This document shows, piece after piece, positions 1 through 6,858 of a stretch of DNA of 24,654 bases (positions are counted from its first letter, which is position 1; each line of letters starts with the position of its first letter). The notes under the pieces were generated by a model. That model searched no databases, was not told where the DNA came from, and was given only the letters and a program-made list of their open reading frames with translations. Source of the stretch: Oribacterium sp. UBA3737 (GTDB lineage Bacteria > Bacillota_A > Clostridia > Lachnospirales > Lachnospiraceae); the NCBI GenBank assembly GCA_002371295.1, contig DFGZ01000298.1, forward strand, positions 1 through 24,654, read 5' to 3'. The position numbers and the translations under genes were made by a program.

Positions 1-240
1 GCAGGGAAACTTGTACAGATGGAGGTAGGAGCTCTTTTCGTTGGAAAGATTTCGAATTACGAGCATAAAGAAAAAACATATACTGTCCGTACAACTGACG
101 AAAAGGGTTATTTCGAGTTCGGAGGCTCCACCATCATAGTCCTCACGGACCACAGGGTTTCAGTCAGCGAAACCATACTCAGAAGAAAAAGAAATGAGGA
201 GGGGGAGATCCCTGTCACTATAGGTGAAACGCTGATTTGA
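1..240 (+). CDS. psd: Phosphatidylserine decarboxylase, C-terminal part (5' end outside window)
   Basis: The frame is open from base 1 (AGKLVQMEVGALFVGKI...) and stops at 238-240, so the first in-window ATG at 19 is an internal Met. The fragment carries two hallmarks of phosphatidylserine decarboxylase: the VGA(L)xVGKI stretch and the KGYFEFGGSTIIVL block. In this family the serine of the (G)GST motif is where the proenzyme cuts itself and becomes the pyruvoyl cofactor, so the catalytic alpha-chain end is present and intact. The enzyme converts phosphatidylserine to phosphatidylethanolamine at the membrane. The stop lies 16 nt before the response regulator start, so read-through transcription into the two-component genes is possible, although a promoter-like box lies at the junction. 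Confidence 0.88.
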   Translation, partial: AGKLVQMEVGALFVGKISNYEHKEKTYTVRTTDEKGYFEFGGSTIIVLTDHRVSVSETILRRKRNEEGEIPVTIGETLI

Positions 241-249
241 TGATATAAT
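241..249 (+). promoter_or_regulatory. Extended -10 promoter (TGATATAAT) abutting the response regulator start
   Basis: TG-A-TATAAT is a perfect extended -10 box. It begins right after the psd stop codon and ends 7 nt before the ATG at 257, which puts the predicted transcript start at or within a base or two of the ATG. No -35 match is visible at 16-19 bp spacing; extended -10 promoters often lack one. No Shine-Dalgarno sequence lies between the psd stop and the ATG. Confidence 0.5.
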
Positions 250-256
250 CCTATGT

Positions 257-940
257 ATGAGAATTTTAGTAGTTGAAGACGAAAAGGAAATATCTGACGG
301 TATAAGCGCCATACTTCGTGGAGAAGGCTATCAGGTGGATGCTGTATATGACGGTCTCTCAGGACTTGATTCGATTCTTGAAGACATTCACGATCTCATC
401 CTTCTGGATGTCATGCTCCCTAAGCTTAATGGTATAGACATCCTGCGGAACGCACGCATGGAGGGTATCAAAACTCCCATAATCATACTTACAGCCAAGT
501 CTCAGACGGAGGATAAAATTCTGGGACTTGATCTCGGAGCGGACGACTATCTGACAAAACCCTTTGATGCAGGGGAGCTTCTCGCAAGAATCAGGGCGCG
601 CACCAGAAAACCCGGGCAGGACAATGTTTCTGCCCTTACATTTTGTGACATAAAGCTGGACAAGAACAGCTATAAGCTCTTGGGAAAAGAGAAATCCGTA
701 AAGCTCGGGAACAAGGAATTCCAGCTCCTGGAATGTCTTATGACAGATCCCGGTCATATCCACACCAAGGATACACTTATATCCAAAGTATGGGGCTTCT
801 GTGATGAGGGTGATTATAACAGTCTGGAGGTTTATATCTCTTTTCTGAGAAAGAAGCTCAAATTCGTTGAAGCCGAAACCCAGATCATCACAACCAAGGG
901 CGTAGGATACTCTCTGGAGGAAAGCAAGACCGATGGTTGA
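257..940 (+). CDS. OmpR/PhoB-family response regulator
   Basis: This 227-residue DNA-binding response regulator has an N-terminal receiver domain (about residues 1-115) and a C-terminal winged-helix domain (about 128-222). The acidic pocket (E7, D8), the phospho-acceptor Asp51 in LLLDVMLP, the switch Thr79 in ILTA and Lys101 in the KPF motif are all present, so phosphorylation by a histidine kinase is expected. The C-terminal half has the usual LGNKEFQLLECLM and GVGYSLE landmarks. The start MRILVVEDE is fixed by family alignment. There is no ribosome binding site, and the ATG sits 7 nt after an extended -10 box, which suggests a leaderless message. The sensor kinase gene overlaps its 3' end by 8 nt, so the two form a translationally coupled pair. 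Its targets cannot be read from the sequence. Confidence 0.93.
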   Translation: MRILVVEDEKEISDGISAILRGEGYQVDAVYDGLSGLDSILEDIHDLILLDVMLPKLNGIDILRNARMEGIKTPIIILTAKSQTEDKILGLDLGADDYLTKPFDAGELLARIRARTRKPGQDNVSALTFCDIKLDKNSYKLLGKEKSVKLGNKEFQLLECLMTDPGHIHTKDTLISKVWGFCDEGDYNSLEVYISFLRKKLKFVEAETQIITTKGVGYSLEESKTDG

Positions 941-2114
941 GAATCTGAGAAAAAAGTTCGTAACAGTGACCATGGTCCTTTTGATCGCAACCATAGGCAT
1001 ACTGTTCGTAGCATTTTACCACTACTCCTCCTATGACACTGCCGTCAACAAATTCCAGATAGTCAAGTGGGTGGCGGACAGCGATGTTCTGCTCCGGGGC
1101 GATTACAAAAACCGGATCACGGCACTGGAGGAAACCGGCTTCAATCCTGTTGTGGGCGTAATTATCGACGGAAACGATACGGTCGTGGATATAAGAAAAA
1201 TCGGCAGCGGAAGTACCGACGATATCACCCAGCGGCTCATAGACCGTATACTGAACAACACTCCCAAGGGCTGGCGTGAAGGTTCCTTCGTATACATCAA
1301 AAAAGAGCTGTCCGACGGCAACAGGCTCATAGTTCTTTTAAACACCGAGCATCGGGAAAGCAGGATATATCTTCTGGGAAGTCTGGTACTTTTCCTTATA
1401 GGCATCGCCGTTCTCACCTTTGTGACCAATGACCTTTCCAGATTTGTCACTGAACCCGCAAGACAGGAGCTGGAAAGAGAAAAAAGATTTATAACCGACG
1501 CGAGCCACGAGCTCAAAACCCCTCTTGGGGCCATAAGCATCAATGCCCAGGCACTTGAGATGGAGCACGGTGATAACATCCATGTAAAGAACATCGTCTC
1601 CGAGACCAATAGGATGAACAATCTCATAGAAAGGCTCCTGACTCTCGCCAGACTCGAAGAAGATTCCACCTTTGACAGCAGGGAATTCTCATTGTCCGCC
1701 GCTGTTGAAGAGATATCTCTTACTTACGAATCCATAGCCTACGAAAAACAGATAGATTATAAGTATGATGTGGAAGAGGGCATCCGGACTTTCGGTAATG
1801 ATGACGAGTTCAAACAGCTGGTCGCCATACTGCTGGACAATGCTCTCAAGCATACGGCAAAGGATGAGCGTATCCGCATCAGACTATACAAGGATGATGA
1901 CAGAATTCTCTTCACGGTGAAAAATACCGGGGAATTTATTTCCGAAGCAGACCTGCCTTATATTTTCGACAGGTTCTATTCCTGCGACAGAGAGAACAAC
2001 AAGGGTTCCTTCGGGCTGGGTCTTGCCATCGCAAAAGCCATAGTGGAAAGAATGAAGGGAACCATCACTGCCGCAAACGAATCCGACGGAACCTGCTTTA
2101 CAGTGGAATTGTAG
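933..2114 (+). CDS. Membrane sensor histidine kinase
   Basis: This 393-residue kinase is the partner of the upstream regulator. Two membrane segments (about residues 10-30 and 146-165) bracket an extracytoplasmic sensor of about 115 residues with no family I recognise. No HAMP domain is obvious; the second helix runs almost directly into the dimerisation domain. The phospho-acceptor is His192 in the DASHELKTPLGA H-box. The ATP-binding part has the N-box LLDNALKHT (Asn303), a G1 region reading VKNTGEFI, with Asn at the usual Asp, and the G2 box FGLGLAIA near 360-367. The start ATG lies inside the regulator's last codons and is served by GGAGG at 916-920. A bidirectional terminator follows about 150 nt downstream. 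Confidence 0.92.
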   Translation: MVENLRKKFVTVTMVLLIATIGILFVAFYHYSSYDTAVNKFQIVKWVADSDVLLRGDYKNRITALEETGFNPVVGVIIDGNDTVVDIRKIGSGSTDDITQRLIDRILNNTPKGWREGSFVYIKKELSDGNRLIVLLNTEHRESRIYLLGSLVLFLIGIAVLTFVTNDLSRFVTEPARQELEREKRFITDASHELKTPLGAISINAQALEMEHGDNIHVKNIVSETNRMNNLIERLLTLARLEEDSTFDSREFSLSAAVEEISLTYESIAYEKQIDYKYDVEEGIRTFGNDDEFKQLVAILLDNALKHTAKDERIRIRLYKDDDRILFTVKNTGEFISEADLPYIFDRFYSCDRENNKGSFGLGLAIAKAIVERMKGTITAANESDGTCFTVEL

Positions 2115-2126
2115 AGCTGCCTGAGT

Positions 2127-2255
2127 GATTGCGCTCTGCATAAACTGATTCTCGCAATCTCACAGCAGTGCTGTTCGATTCCGCGTTGGCTTCCAAATAC
2201 TCACTGCGGTTTTTGTAAGCAAACGCCCCCGGGATTGCCCGGAAGCCTTATCGCG
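2127..2255. other. Non-coding segment with several nested inverted repeats
   Basis: Between the kinase stop and the terminator there is no convincing gene, but base pairing is dense. GATTGCG (2127-2133) can pair with CGCAATC (2153-2159). ACAGCA/TGCTGT form a tight palindrome near 2162-2174. CGCG plus GGCTTCC (2182-2194) can pair with GGAAGCC plus CGCG (2241-2255), enclosing CCGGG-attg-CCCGG (2229-2242). It could be a structured 3' UTR or a degenerate dispersed repeat. I recognise no known RNA family. Confidence 0.4.
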
Positions 2256-2260
2256 CAAAA

Positions 2261-2296
2261 AAGAACCTTGAGCTCACAGGGCTCAAGGTTCTTTTT
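2261..2296. terminator. Bidirectional intrinsic terminator between kinase and suf genes
   Basis: This is a perfect 13-bp stem (AAGAACCTTGAGC / GCTCAAGGTTCTT) with a 7-nt loop. It has T5 on the + side and a run of six A on the other side, giving U-tracts in both directions. It ends the psd/two-component transcript on + and the convergent suf transcript on -. Confidence 0.9.
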
Positions 2297-2316
2297 AATG
2301 TATTTATATATACATA

Positions 2317-2342
2317 TGAGTGTCAGAAGCATCTGCCGCTCA
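2317..2342 (+). repeat. Stem-loop repeat family, copy A
   Basis: TGAGTG and CGCTCA arms (one G-U pair) flank the 14-nt loop TCAGAAGCATCTGC. The same arms and loop recur at 8674-8698 and, on the opposite strand, at 13626-13653. A second small hairpin follows (CACA-CTCG-TGTG near 2360-2371) with counterpart sequence after copy B. In the suf direction this copy sits in the 3' UTR between the SufB/SufD stop and the terminator. Confidence 0.6.
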
Positions 2343-2391
2343 ATGTCAGCACCACCGGACACACTCGTGTGCAAGGCGCAGAATCATATCT

Positions 2392-3318
2392 TTACTTCAG
2401 GAATCCGTTGATGATCTGCTCTTCCGCCTCTGCCTCAGTGAGTCCCAGAGTCATGAGCTTAATGATCTGATCTCCCGCGATCTTACCGATGGCAGCCTCA
2501 TGCACAAGAGCTGCGTCGAGATCATTGGCCTCAAGAGCAGGAACCGCAAGGATCTTTCCTCTGTCCATGATGATGGAATCACACTCTGTATGACCAGAGC
2601 AGGCGGCATTGCCCACAAGCTTCGCGTCGAACTTCTGATATGAATCATCTCTTGCAACGGATCTGGAAACCACATCCGCACTTGCGCCTTCACCGTTCAG
2701 GCTTACCACATAGGTACTGAGGGCCTTCTGATCGCCATGAGTCATGAGACGCTCTCTCACCACAAGCTTGGCACCTGCCTTAAGCTCTGCTGTAGTTGTA
2801 CGGTTGGTATCATCAACACCCTTGATCTGTACCATCTCCATCTCAACGGTACTGCCCTCTTCCTGGTAAACCTCGGTTCCCGGATTCAGGATTCTCTTTC
2901 CGCTTCCTGTTCCTGAACCATAATGCTTCTCTACATACCTGATCTTCGCATTCTTTCCAACGAAGAAACGATGGATACCGTCATGCTCGGAATCCTGGGA
3001 TCCGCAGTTGTCGATACCGCAGCCGGCAACGATGGTGACGTCCGCATCCTCGCCGATGTAGAAATCGTTGTAAACGACCTCCTTAAGACCTGTCTTTGTC
3101 ATAACAACGGGGATATGTACGCTCTGGTTCTTTGTGCCGGGTTTGATGCGTACAGTAAGCCCCTGTCCGTCCTCTCTCGGAGTGATCTCGATGTTCTCTG
3201 TGGAAACACGTCCTGCGGATTCTCCGTTTGAACGGATATTGTAAGCTCCCTCAGGAACCTTATGAAGATCTGCCACCTCTTTCAGCAGTCTCATCTGTAT
3301 CTCATCAAGCTTAAGCAT
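2392..3318 (-). CDS. SufB/SufD-family Fe-S cluster assembly scaffold protein (short form)
   Basis: At 308 residues this is much shorter than proteobacterial SufB (about 490) or SufD (about 420). It keeps the central beta-helical core (GxxADVTIVAGCGI, EEGSTVEMEMVQIKG) and the C-terminal family signature with HTECDSIIM, LVHEAAIGKIAGDQI and LTEAEAEEQIINGFL. Cys246 in the ECDS motif lies in the region that holds the key SufB cysteine in the long forms; I infer this equivalence. It should pair with SufC to form the scaffold on which Fe-S clusters are built. The ATG overlaps the sufC stop by 8 nt, and GGGAGG lies upstream inside sufC, so the two are translationally coupled. No sufS or sufU gene is next to it. 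A two-gene arrangement like this resembles the minimal 'SMS' version of the Suf machinery. Confidence 0.88.
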   Translation of the reverse strand: MLKLDEIQMRLLKEVADLHKVPEGAYNIRSNGESAGRVSTENIEITPREDGQGLTVRIKPGTKNQSVHIPVVMTKTGLKEVVYNDFYIGEDADVTIVAGCGIDNCGSQDSEHDGIHRFFVGKNAKIRYVEKHYGSGTGSGKRILNPGTEVYQEEGSTVEMEMVQIKGVDDTNRTTTAELKAGAKLVVRERLMTHGDQKALSTYVVSLNGEGASADVVSRSVARDDSYQKFDAKLVGNAACSGHTECDSIIMDRGKILAVPALEANDLDAALVHEAAIGKIAGDQIIKLMTLGLTEAEAEEQIINGFLK

Positions 3319-4066
3319 CCTTCTTTGCCTCCCTTACCATCTCAACCTTATTGCATCCCGGAACCGCCGAAGCTGTGCCCATGAGTTCAGGAAGCACCTC
3401 ATCCTTTGAACCGCGCTTCACTACACTTCCGTCCTTGATAACGATGATCTCATCTGCAATATTCAGAATTCTCTCCTGATGAGAAATGATCAGAATGGAA
3501 CTGTTGTTGATCTTCTGTCTCATCCTCTGGAATACCTCGATCAGATTCTGGAAACTCCAAAGATCGATTCCTGCCTCCGGCTCATCGAAAACAGACATCT
3601 TGGACGCCTTTGCCAGAACAGTTGCAATCTCGATTCTCTTAAGCTCACCGCCGGAAAGACTGCTGTTAACCTCTCTGTCGATGTAATCCTTTGCACAGAG
3701 TCCGACCTCCGCAAGATACTGACAGGCATTTGCTATGGAAATGTTCTTGCCGGTAGCAAGTTTGATAAGGTCAAAAACCTGAATGCCCTTAAACCTTACA
3801 GGCTGCTGAAAAGCAAAGCCAAGTCCCTTCTTTGCACGTTCCGTGATGGAAAGATCCGTGATATCCTCTCCGTCAAAAAGTATCTTTCCCGAAGTAGGCT
3901 TCTCGATTCCGATGATAAGTCTCGCAAGAGTGGATTTTCCTCCTCCGTTAGGTCCTGTAATGACCACCAGCTTGTCATCGGGGATAGTTAAGGATATATC
4001 CCTGATGATCTCTTTATCCTGACCCTCCGCATCTACCTGAAAAGAGATGTTCTGTAACTCTAACAT
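3311..4066 (-). CDS. sufC: SufC, Fe-S cluster assembly ABC-type ATPase
   Basis: This 251-residue cytoplasmic ATPase of the Suf system has Walker A GPNGGGKST, a Q-loop in GFAFQQPV, the ABC signature SLSGGELKR, a Walker B ending in FDEPEAGID and the switch histidine in IISHQE. The GLDLWSF-like sequence after Walker B is typical of SufC and separates it from transport ATPases. I start it at MLELQNISF (ATG 4066-4064) because GGAGG lies 5 nt upstream; the longer frame to 4090 has no such site. It is the first gene of a two-gene operon with the SufB/SufD protein, and a TGATAAAAT promoter-like box lies about 40 nt upstream. Confidence 0.94.
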   Translation of the reverse strand: MLELQNISFQVDAEGQDKEIIRDISLTIPDDKLVVITGPNGGGKSTLARLIIGIEKPTSGKILFDGEDITDLSITERAKKGLGFAFQQPVRFKGIQVFDLIKLATGKNISIANACQYLAEVGLCAKDYIDREVNSSLSGGELKRIEIATVLAKASKMSVFDEPEAGIDLWSFQNLIEVFQRMRQKINNSSILIISHQERILNIADEIIVIKDGSVVKRGSKDEVLPELMGTASAVPGCNKVEMVREAKKDA

Positions 4067-4106
4067 AAAAACCTCCAAGTTTCCTGACACAACAAAATAT
4101 CTTTGT

Positions 4107-4115
4107 ATTTTATCA
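4107..4115 (-). promoter_or_regulatory. Probable promoter of the suf operon
   Basis: On the - strand this reads TGATAAAAT, an extended -10 box, with GTGAAA about 16 bp further upstream as a weak -35. The predicted leader is about 33 nt and includes the GGAGG site of sufC. Confidence 0.5.
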
Positions 4116-4302
4116 TATCAGGATTATGTTTCACATATATATATTTTGTTTTTTATAAAAACAGCCATACTGCCATACTGCACACCTCTGAAAGCCCTAT
4201 TTTCAGCCAGGCTTAAGTACGCACTTTAACAGTTAAACATTGACCTGTAACCCCTAAAGGATTATTCTTTTGCATGACTATAATCTATAAAACGAGGGAC
4301 CC

Positions 4303-5424
4303 ATGAATTCCATTAAAACCTTCATAAAAAAAGAAATCGTACTTACAGTATCATTTGTACTGGCAGCGCTGTCCTGCCTCTTCGTAAAGCCTGACAGCCT
4401 TTACATCGGCTACATTGATTTCAGGACACTCAGCATACTGCTTTCTCTCATGCTGACCATGGCAGGATTCCAGCAGCAGGACGTGTTCCTGCAGATAGGA
4501 CAGAAGCTTGCAGGCAGGATGAGCTCCATACGCGGGGTTTCAGCCATCCTCATCGCCCTCTGCTTCTTCTCCAGCATGTTCATAACAAACGATGTGGCAC
4601 TTCTGACCTTTGTGCCCTTTTCCATCATCACCCTGTCCATCTCAGGACAGGAGAAGCTTTTCATCGACGTGATAGTACTGGAGACCGTCGCAGCCAACCT
4701 CGGAAGCATGCTGACACCCCTTGGCAACCCCCAGAACCTTTATCTCTACTCCCTGTCAGGCATGAGCATCTCAGAGTTCATCATGCTAATGCTTCCCTAC
4801 AGCATCGCAGCGGGCATCCTTCTTCTTGTTTTTACCTTCTTTATGGTGAAACCGGAACCCGCCTCACTCAAGGAGGAGGGTAACTTCTCCGGTTCAAAGC
4901 AGCGGACAATGATGATAGGCATGTATATCCTTGCATTTCTAATGTCACTTCTTGTGGTGGTACGGATACTCCCCTATCAGACCGGACTTCTCAGTGTTCT
5001 TCTTTTAGTGCTGCTCTTTGACCGGGGAATCCTGAAAAAGCCGGATTACTCTCTGCTTTTCACCTTTGTATTCCTCTTTATCTTCATCGGGAACATCAAA
5101 AGGATACCTTTCCTGAGTGACATCCTGAAGGAACTCGTGAAGCTAAACGAGGTAGGCATCAGCATCCTCCTCAGTCAGTTTATCAGCAATGTTCCCGCTG
5201 CGATCCTGTGCTCAGGATTCACGGAGGATATCCCGAAGCTTATAGTGGGCACGAATCTGGGAGGACTGGGTACCCTTATAGCTTCCATGGCCAGCCTCAT
5301 TTCCTTCAAGCAGTACAGCAGTACCGAAAAGGCAGATACAAAGAAGTATCTCATAGTCTTCACAGTTATAAACATCATCTTCCTGATCGCCATGGCAGGG
5401 GTACTTTTAATAATAGGAGTGTAA
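4303..5424 (+). CDS. SLC13/ArsB-type (ion transporter superfamily) permease
   Basis: This 373-residue integral membrane protein has about ten hydrophobic segments. The block FITNDVALLTFVPF and the later ANLGSMLTPLGNPQNLYL are hallmarks of the CitM/ArsB/NhaD group, where paired re-entrant loops with N(D/T) and P-xGNPQN motifs bind anion and cation. The substrate cannot be told from sequence; dicarboxylate, citrate, arsenite or Na+/H+ exchange all occur in the superfamily. It is distinct from the DASS permease at 18327-19598, which has SNT motifs. It is smaller than the usual 420-plus residues. It stands alone, with TATAAT at 4279-4284, GAGGGA before the ATG and its own terminator downstream. 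Confidence 0.85.
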   Translation: MNSIKTFIKKEIVLTVSFVLAALSCLFVKPDSLYIGYIDFRTLSILLSLMLTMAGFQQQDVFLQIGQKLAGRMSSIRGVSAILIALCFFSSMFITNDVALLTFVPFSIITLSISGQEKLFIDVIVLETVAANLGSMLTPLGNPQNLYLYSLSGMSISEFIMLMLPYSIAAGILLLVFTFFMVKPEPASLKEEGNFSGSKQRTMMIGMYILAFLMSLLVVVRILPYQTGLLSVLLLVLLFDRGILKKPDYSLLFTFVFLFIFIGNIKRIPFLSDILKELVKLNEVGISILLSQFISNVPAAILCSGFTEDIPKLIVGTNLGGLGTLIASMASLISFKQYSSTEKADTKKYLIVFTVINIIFLIAMAGVLLIIGV

Positions 5425-5451
5425 CATCATAATATCTATACAGTGCCCCTT

Positions 5452-5486
5452 GTGCTCCCCCGCGATATTCATCGCCGGCGTGCTCC
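5452..5486. other. GTGCTCC direct repeat flanking a small hairpin
   Basis: GTGCTCC at 5452-5458 and 5480-5486 brackets a perfect GCGAT-attc-ATCGC hairpin (5462-5475). It lies in the 3' region of the permease transcript just before the terminator. No gene is seen in 5425-5861 otherwise; that stretch holds this element, a terminator, a palindromic repeat, a promoter and a folded leader. Confidence 0.3.
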
Positions 5487-5522
5487 ACGTCGAAAGGACA
5501 ATGAATAATCCACGACCGGATA

Positions 5523-5559
5523 CCGTCAGCTGAGAAAATCAGCCGGCGGTTTTCTTTTA
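5523..5559 (+). terminator. Intrinsic terminator of the SLC13 permease
   Basis: An 11-bp stem (CCGTCAGCTGA with TCAGCCGGCGG, one A/C mismatch and one G-U pair) has a GAAAA loop and is followed by TTTTCTTTT. Confidence 0.8.
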
Positions 5560-5626
5560 TATATTCTCTCTTTCTGCCGAAAAAAATAATTATCAGGATA
5601 TTTTACCCGTGTATTTCCGGGAAGTT

Positions 5627-5658
5627 GATGATTTTTAGCAAATTTTTAGCAAATCATC
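5627..5658. repeat. Tandem 11-bp repeat inside an inverted repeat (operator-like)
   Basis: Two perfect head-to-tail copies of ATTTTTAGCAA (5631-5641 and 5642-5652) sit within the arms GATGATTT (5627-5634) and AAATCATC (5651-5658). The site lies about 55 bp upstream of the extended -10 box of the cell-wall protein, a position suited to a regulator-binding site. Confidence 0.4.
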
Positions 5659-5709
5659 GGGGTCTCTCCAAAATAACGGGTTATTTTTACACATCGGTTT
5701 TAAATCATG

Positions 5710-5718
5710 TGTTATAAT
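5710..5718 (+). promoter_or_regulatory. Extended -10 promoter of the cell-wall-binding protein
   Basis: TG-T-TATAAT is a perfect extended -10 box; no -35 is clear at normal spacing. Transcription would start near 5725, giving a leader of about 135 nt before the ATG at 5862. Confidence 0.55.
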
Positions 5719-5755
5719 TAAATAAATAATCTACTTGTTCGTGTTTTTAAAAAGA

Positions 5756-5837
5756 TGATTCCTTTTATCCCAGGAACAGCACTTTAGCCCATTGAAACTA
5801 AGCCTGACCGGTATGTTCTCAGGATAAACGGGAATCA
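5756..5837 (+). promoter_or_regulatory. Long stem in the leader of the cell-wall-binding protein
   Basis: Three consecutive helices can form. TGATTCC (5756-5762) pairs with GGAATCA (5831-5837), TTTATCC (5764-5770) with GGATAAA (5822-5828), and GGAAC (5773-5777) with GTTCT (5815-5819, one G-U). Together they make about 19 bp broken by 1-2 nt internal loops. The apical part (5778-5814) can form a further short stem of the CTTTAG/CTAAG type. The structure ends about 5 nt before the AAGAAGGAGGAG ribosome binding region. I could not match it to a riboswitch class. Confidence 0.5.
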
Positions 5838-5861
5838 GTTAAAGAAGGAGGAGAGAATACT

Positions 5862-6692
5862 ATGAAAACCAGAAAAACATTTTTAACAGTTGCAGCAACC
5901 ATGTTCTGCATCCTGATGTTCGGACTGACAGCATTGGCCGGAACCTGGAAATGGGGAGATTACGGATGGTATTATGAATTCGACGATGGTTCCTATGCTA
6001 ATAACGGTGTATATAGAATCAACGGCGAAAAGTACGCATTTGACAAGCACGGCTGGATGAAGTCAGATACATGGTTCCAGGGCACCAAGGGCTGGTATTA
6101 CTGCACCAGTACCGGCGCCATCGCAACAAACCAGTGGGTAGGCGACTACTATATGGGCGATGACGGAATCATGCTCACCAGTACCTGGACCCCCGATGGA
6201 TATTATGTAGACTCATCAGGGAAATGGGACAGAACAAAGACCAAGCAGGGAAGTTCGTCAGGCTCTTCCAGCAGCTCTTCAAGCAACAGCGGCATTCCAT
6301 CAAAATACTACACAATCGACGGATACTGGGACAACAGAGATCAGACCGGTTTCAATGCCGATAAGCGGGTAGATATGTGGATAACCGTTGTTCCCGGTGA
6401 TGAATATATAGCAAGCGCTGATTTCGGTCTCTACATGAGCACAGGTACTCCATACAGTCTTTATGACTCAAACAACCCTAACGGTGACAGCCTGAAGCTC
6501 GGAACCGTAGACGGTCTTAACTGGGGCGCTCGAAGCACCATCTCCGACAAGTGGTATGATCTTGAGTATGACGGCAAGGATACCATCGTTCTCAAATGGA
6601 GATCCACACAGTGGACCGGCGGAAACCTTGTATTCAAGAGAAGATCCGGTGGTTCTCTCCTGAAGACATGGTCTGCAGGCGGAGTAGGCTGA
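5862..6692 (+). CDS. Secreted protein with CW-binding repeats and a Ser-rich linker
   Basis: This 276-residue exported protein has a Lys/Arg-containing n-region, a hydrophobic core and a probable signal peptidase I site after LTALA (about residue 26). Residues 27-125 hold aromatic, Gly-rich repeats (GWYYEFDDGSY, GWMKSDTWFQGTKGWYY, NGVYRINGEKYAF) of the choline-binding/CW_binding_1 type that anchor proteins to cell-wall polymers. A serine-rich linker (about 127-143) leads to a C-terminal domain of about 130 residues (KYYTIDGYWDNRDQTGF... to the end) that I do not recognise. No catalytic motif is evident. The start is set by AAGAAGGAGGAG 8-12 nt upstream. It is monocistronic, behind a folded leader and an operator-like repeat, so expression is probably tightly controlled. 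Confidence 0.88.
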   Translation: MKTRKTFLTVAATMFCILMFGLTALAGTWKWGDYGWYYEFDDGSYANNGVYRINGEKYAFDKHGWMKSDTWFQGTKGWYYCTSTGAIATNQWVGDYYMGDDGIMLTSTWTPDGYYVDSSGKWDRTKTKQGSSSGSSSSSSSNSGIPSKYYTIDGYWDNRDQTGFNADKRVDMWITVVPGDEYIASADFGLYMSTGTPYSLYDSNNPNGDSLKLGTVDGLNWGARSTISDKWYDLEYDGKDTIVLKWRSTQWTGGNLVFKRRSGGSLLKTWSAGGVG

Positions 6693-6740
6693 CAGGCAGA
6701 GCTGTCGTATCTTTTACGACCAACTTATCAGATTAATAAA

Positions 6741-6776
6741 AAGGTGACCACCTCTAAAGAAGTGATCACCTTTTTT
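6741..6776. terminator. Bidirectional intrinsic terminator
   Basis: AAGGTGACCAC (6741-6751) pairs with GTGATCACCTT (6762-6772) with one mismatch. T6 follows on + and TTTTTATTAA on -. It serves the cell-wall protein and the convergent PAS-GGDEF gene. Confidence 0.88.
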
Positions 6777-6814
6777 CTTGACTTATTTTATGATGATGTT
6801 GGGTACCAAAAGTC

Positions 6815-6858
6815 GATAACGAATCGTTTCGCGCTTTGCGCGCTCACGATTTGTTATC
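6815..6858 (-). terminator. Long hairpin spanning the stop codon of the PAS-GGDEF gene
   Basis: GATAACGAATCGT (6815-6827) pairs with ACGATTTGTTATC (6846-6858), 12 of 13 positions in Watson-Crick pairs, enclosing GCGC-ttt-GCGC. The hairpin includes the final codons and the TGA stop (6844-6846). On the - strand the next bases are GACTTTTGG, a weak U-tract, so it may be a first terminator or a 3'-end stabiliser. Confidence 0.5.

Noticed and set aside
359..1000. Long antisense frame (213 codons) over the response regulator
   Set aside because: It lies wholly opposite a clear receiver/winged-helix gene, has no family features and no ribosome binding site.
5756..5837. Cyclic-di-GMP-I (GEMM) riboswitch
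   Set aside because: The GAAA and AAGCCTGACCGG bits look tempting, but the invariant GEMM core and its second helix with tetraloop receptor are not present.
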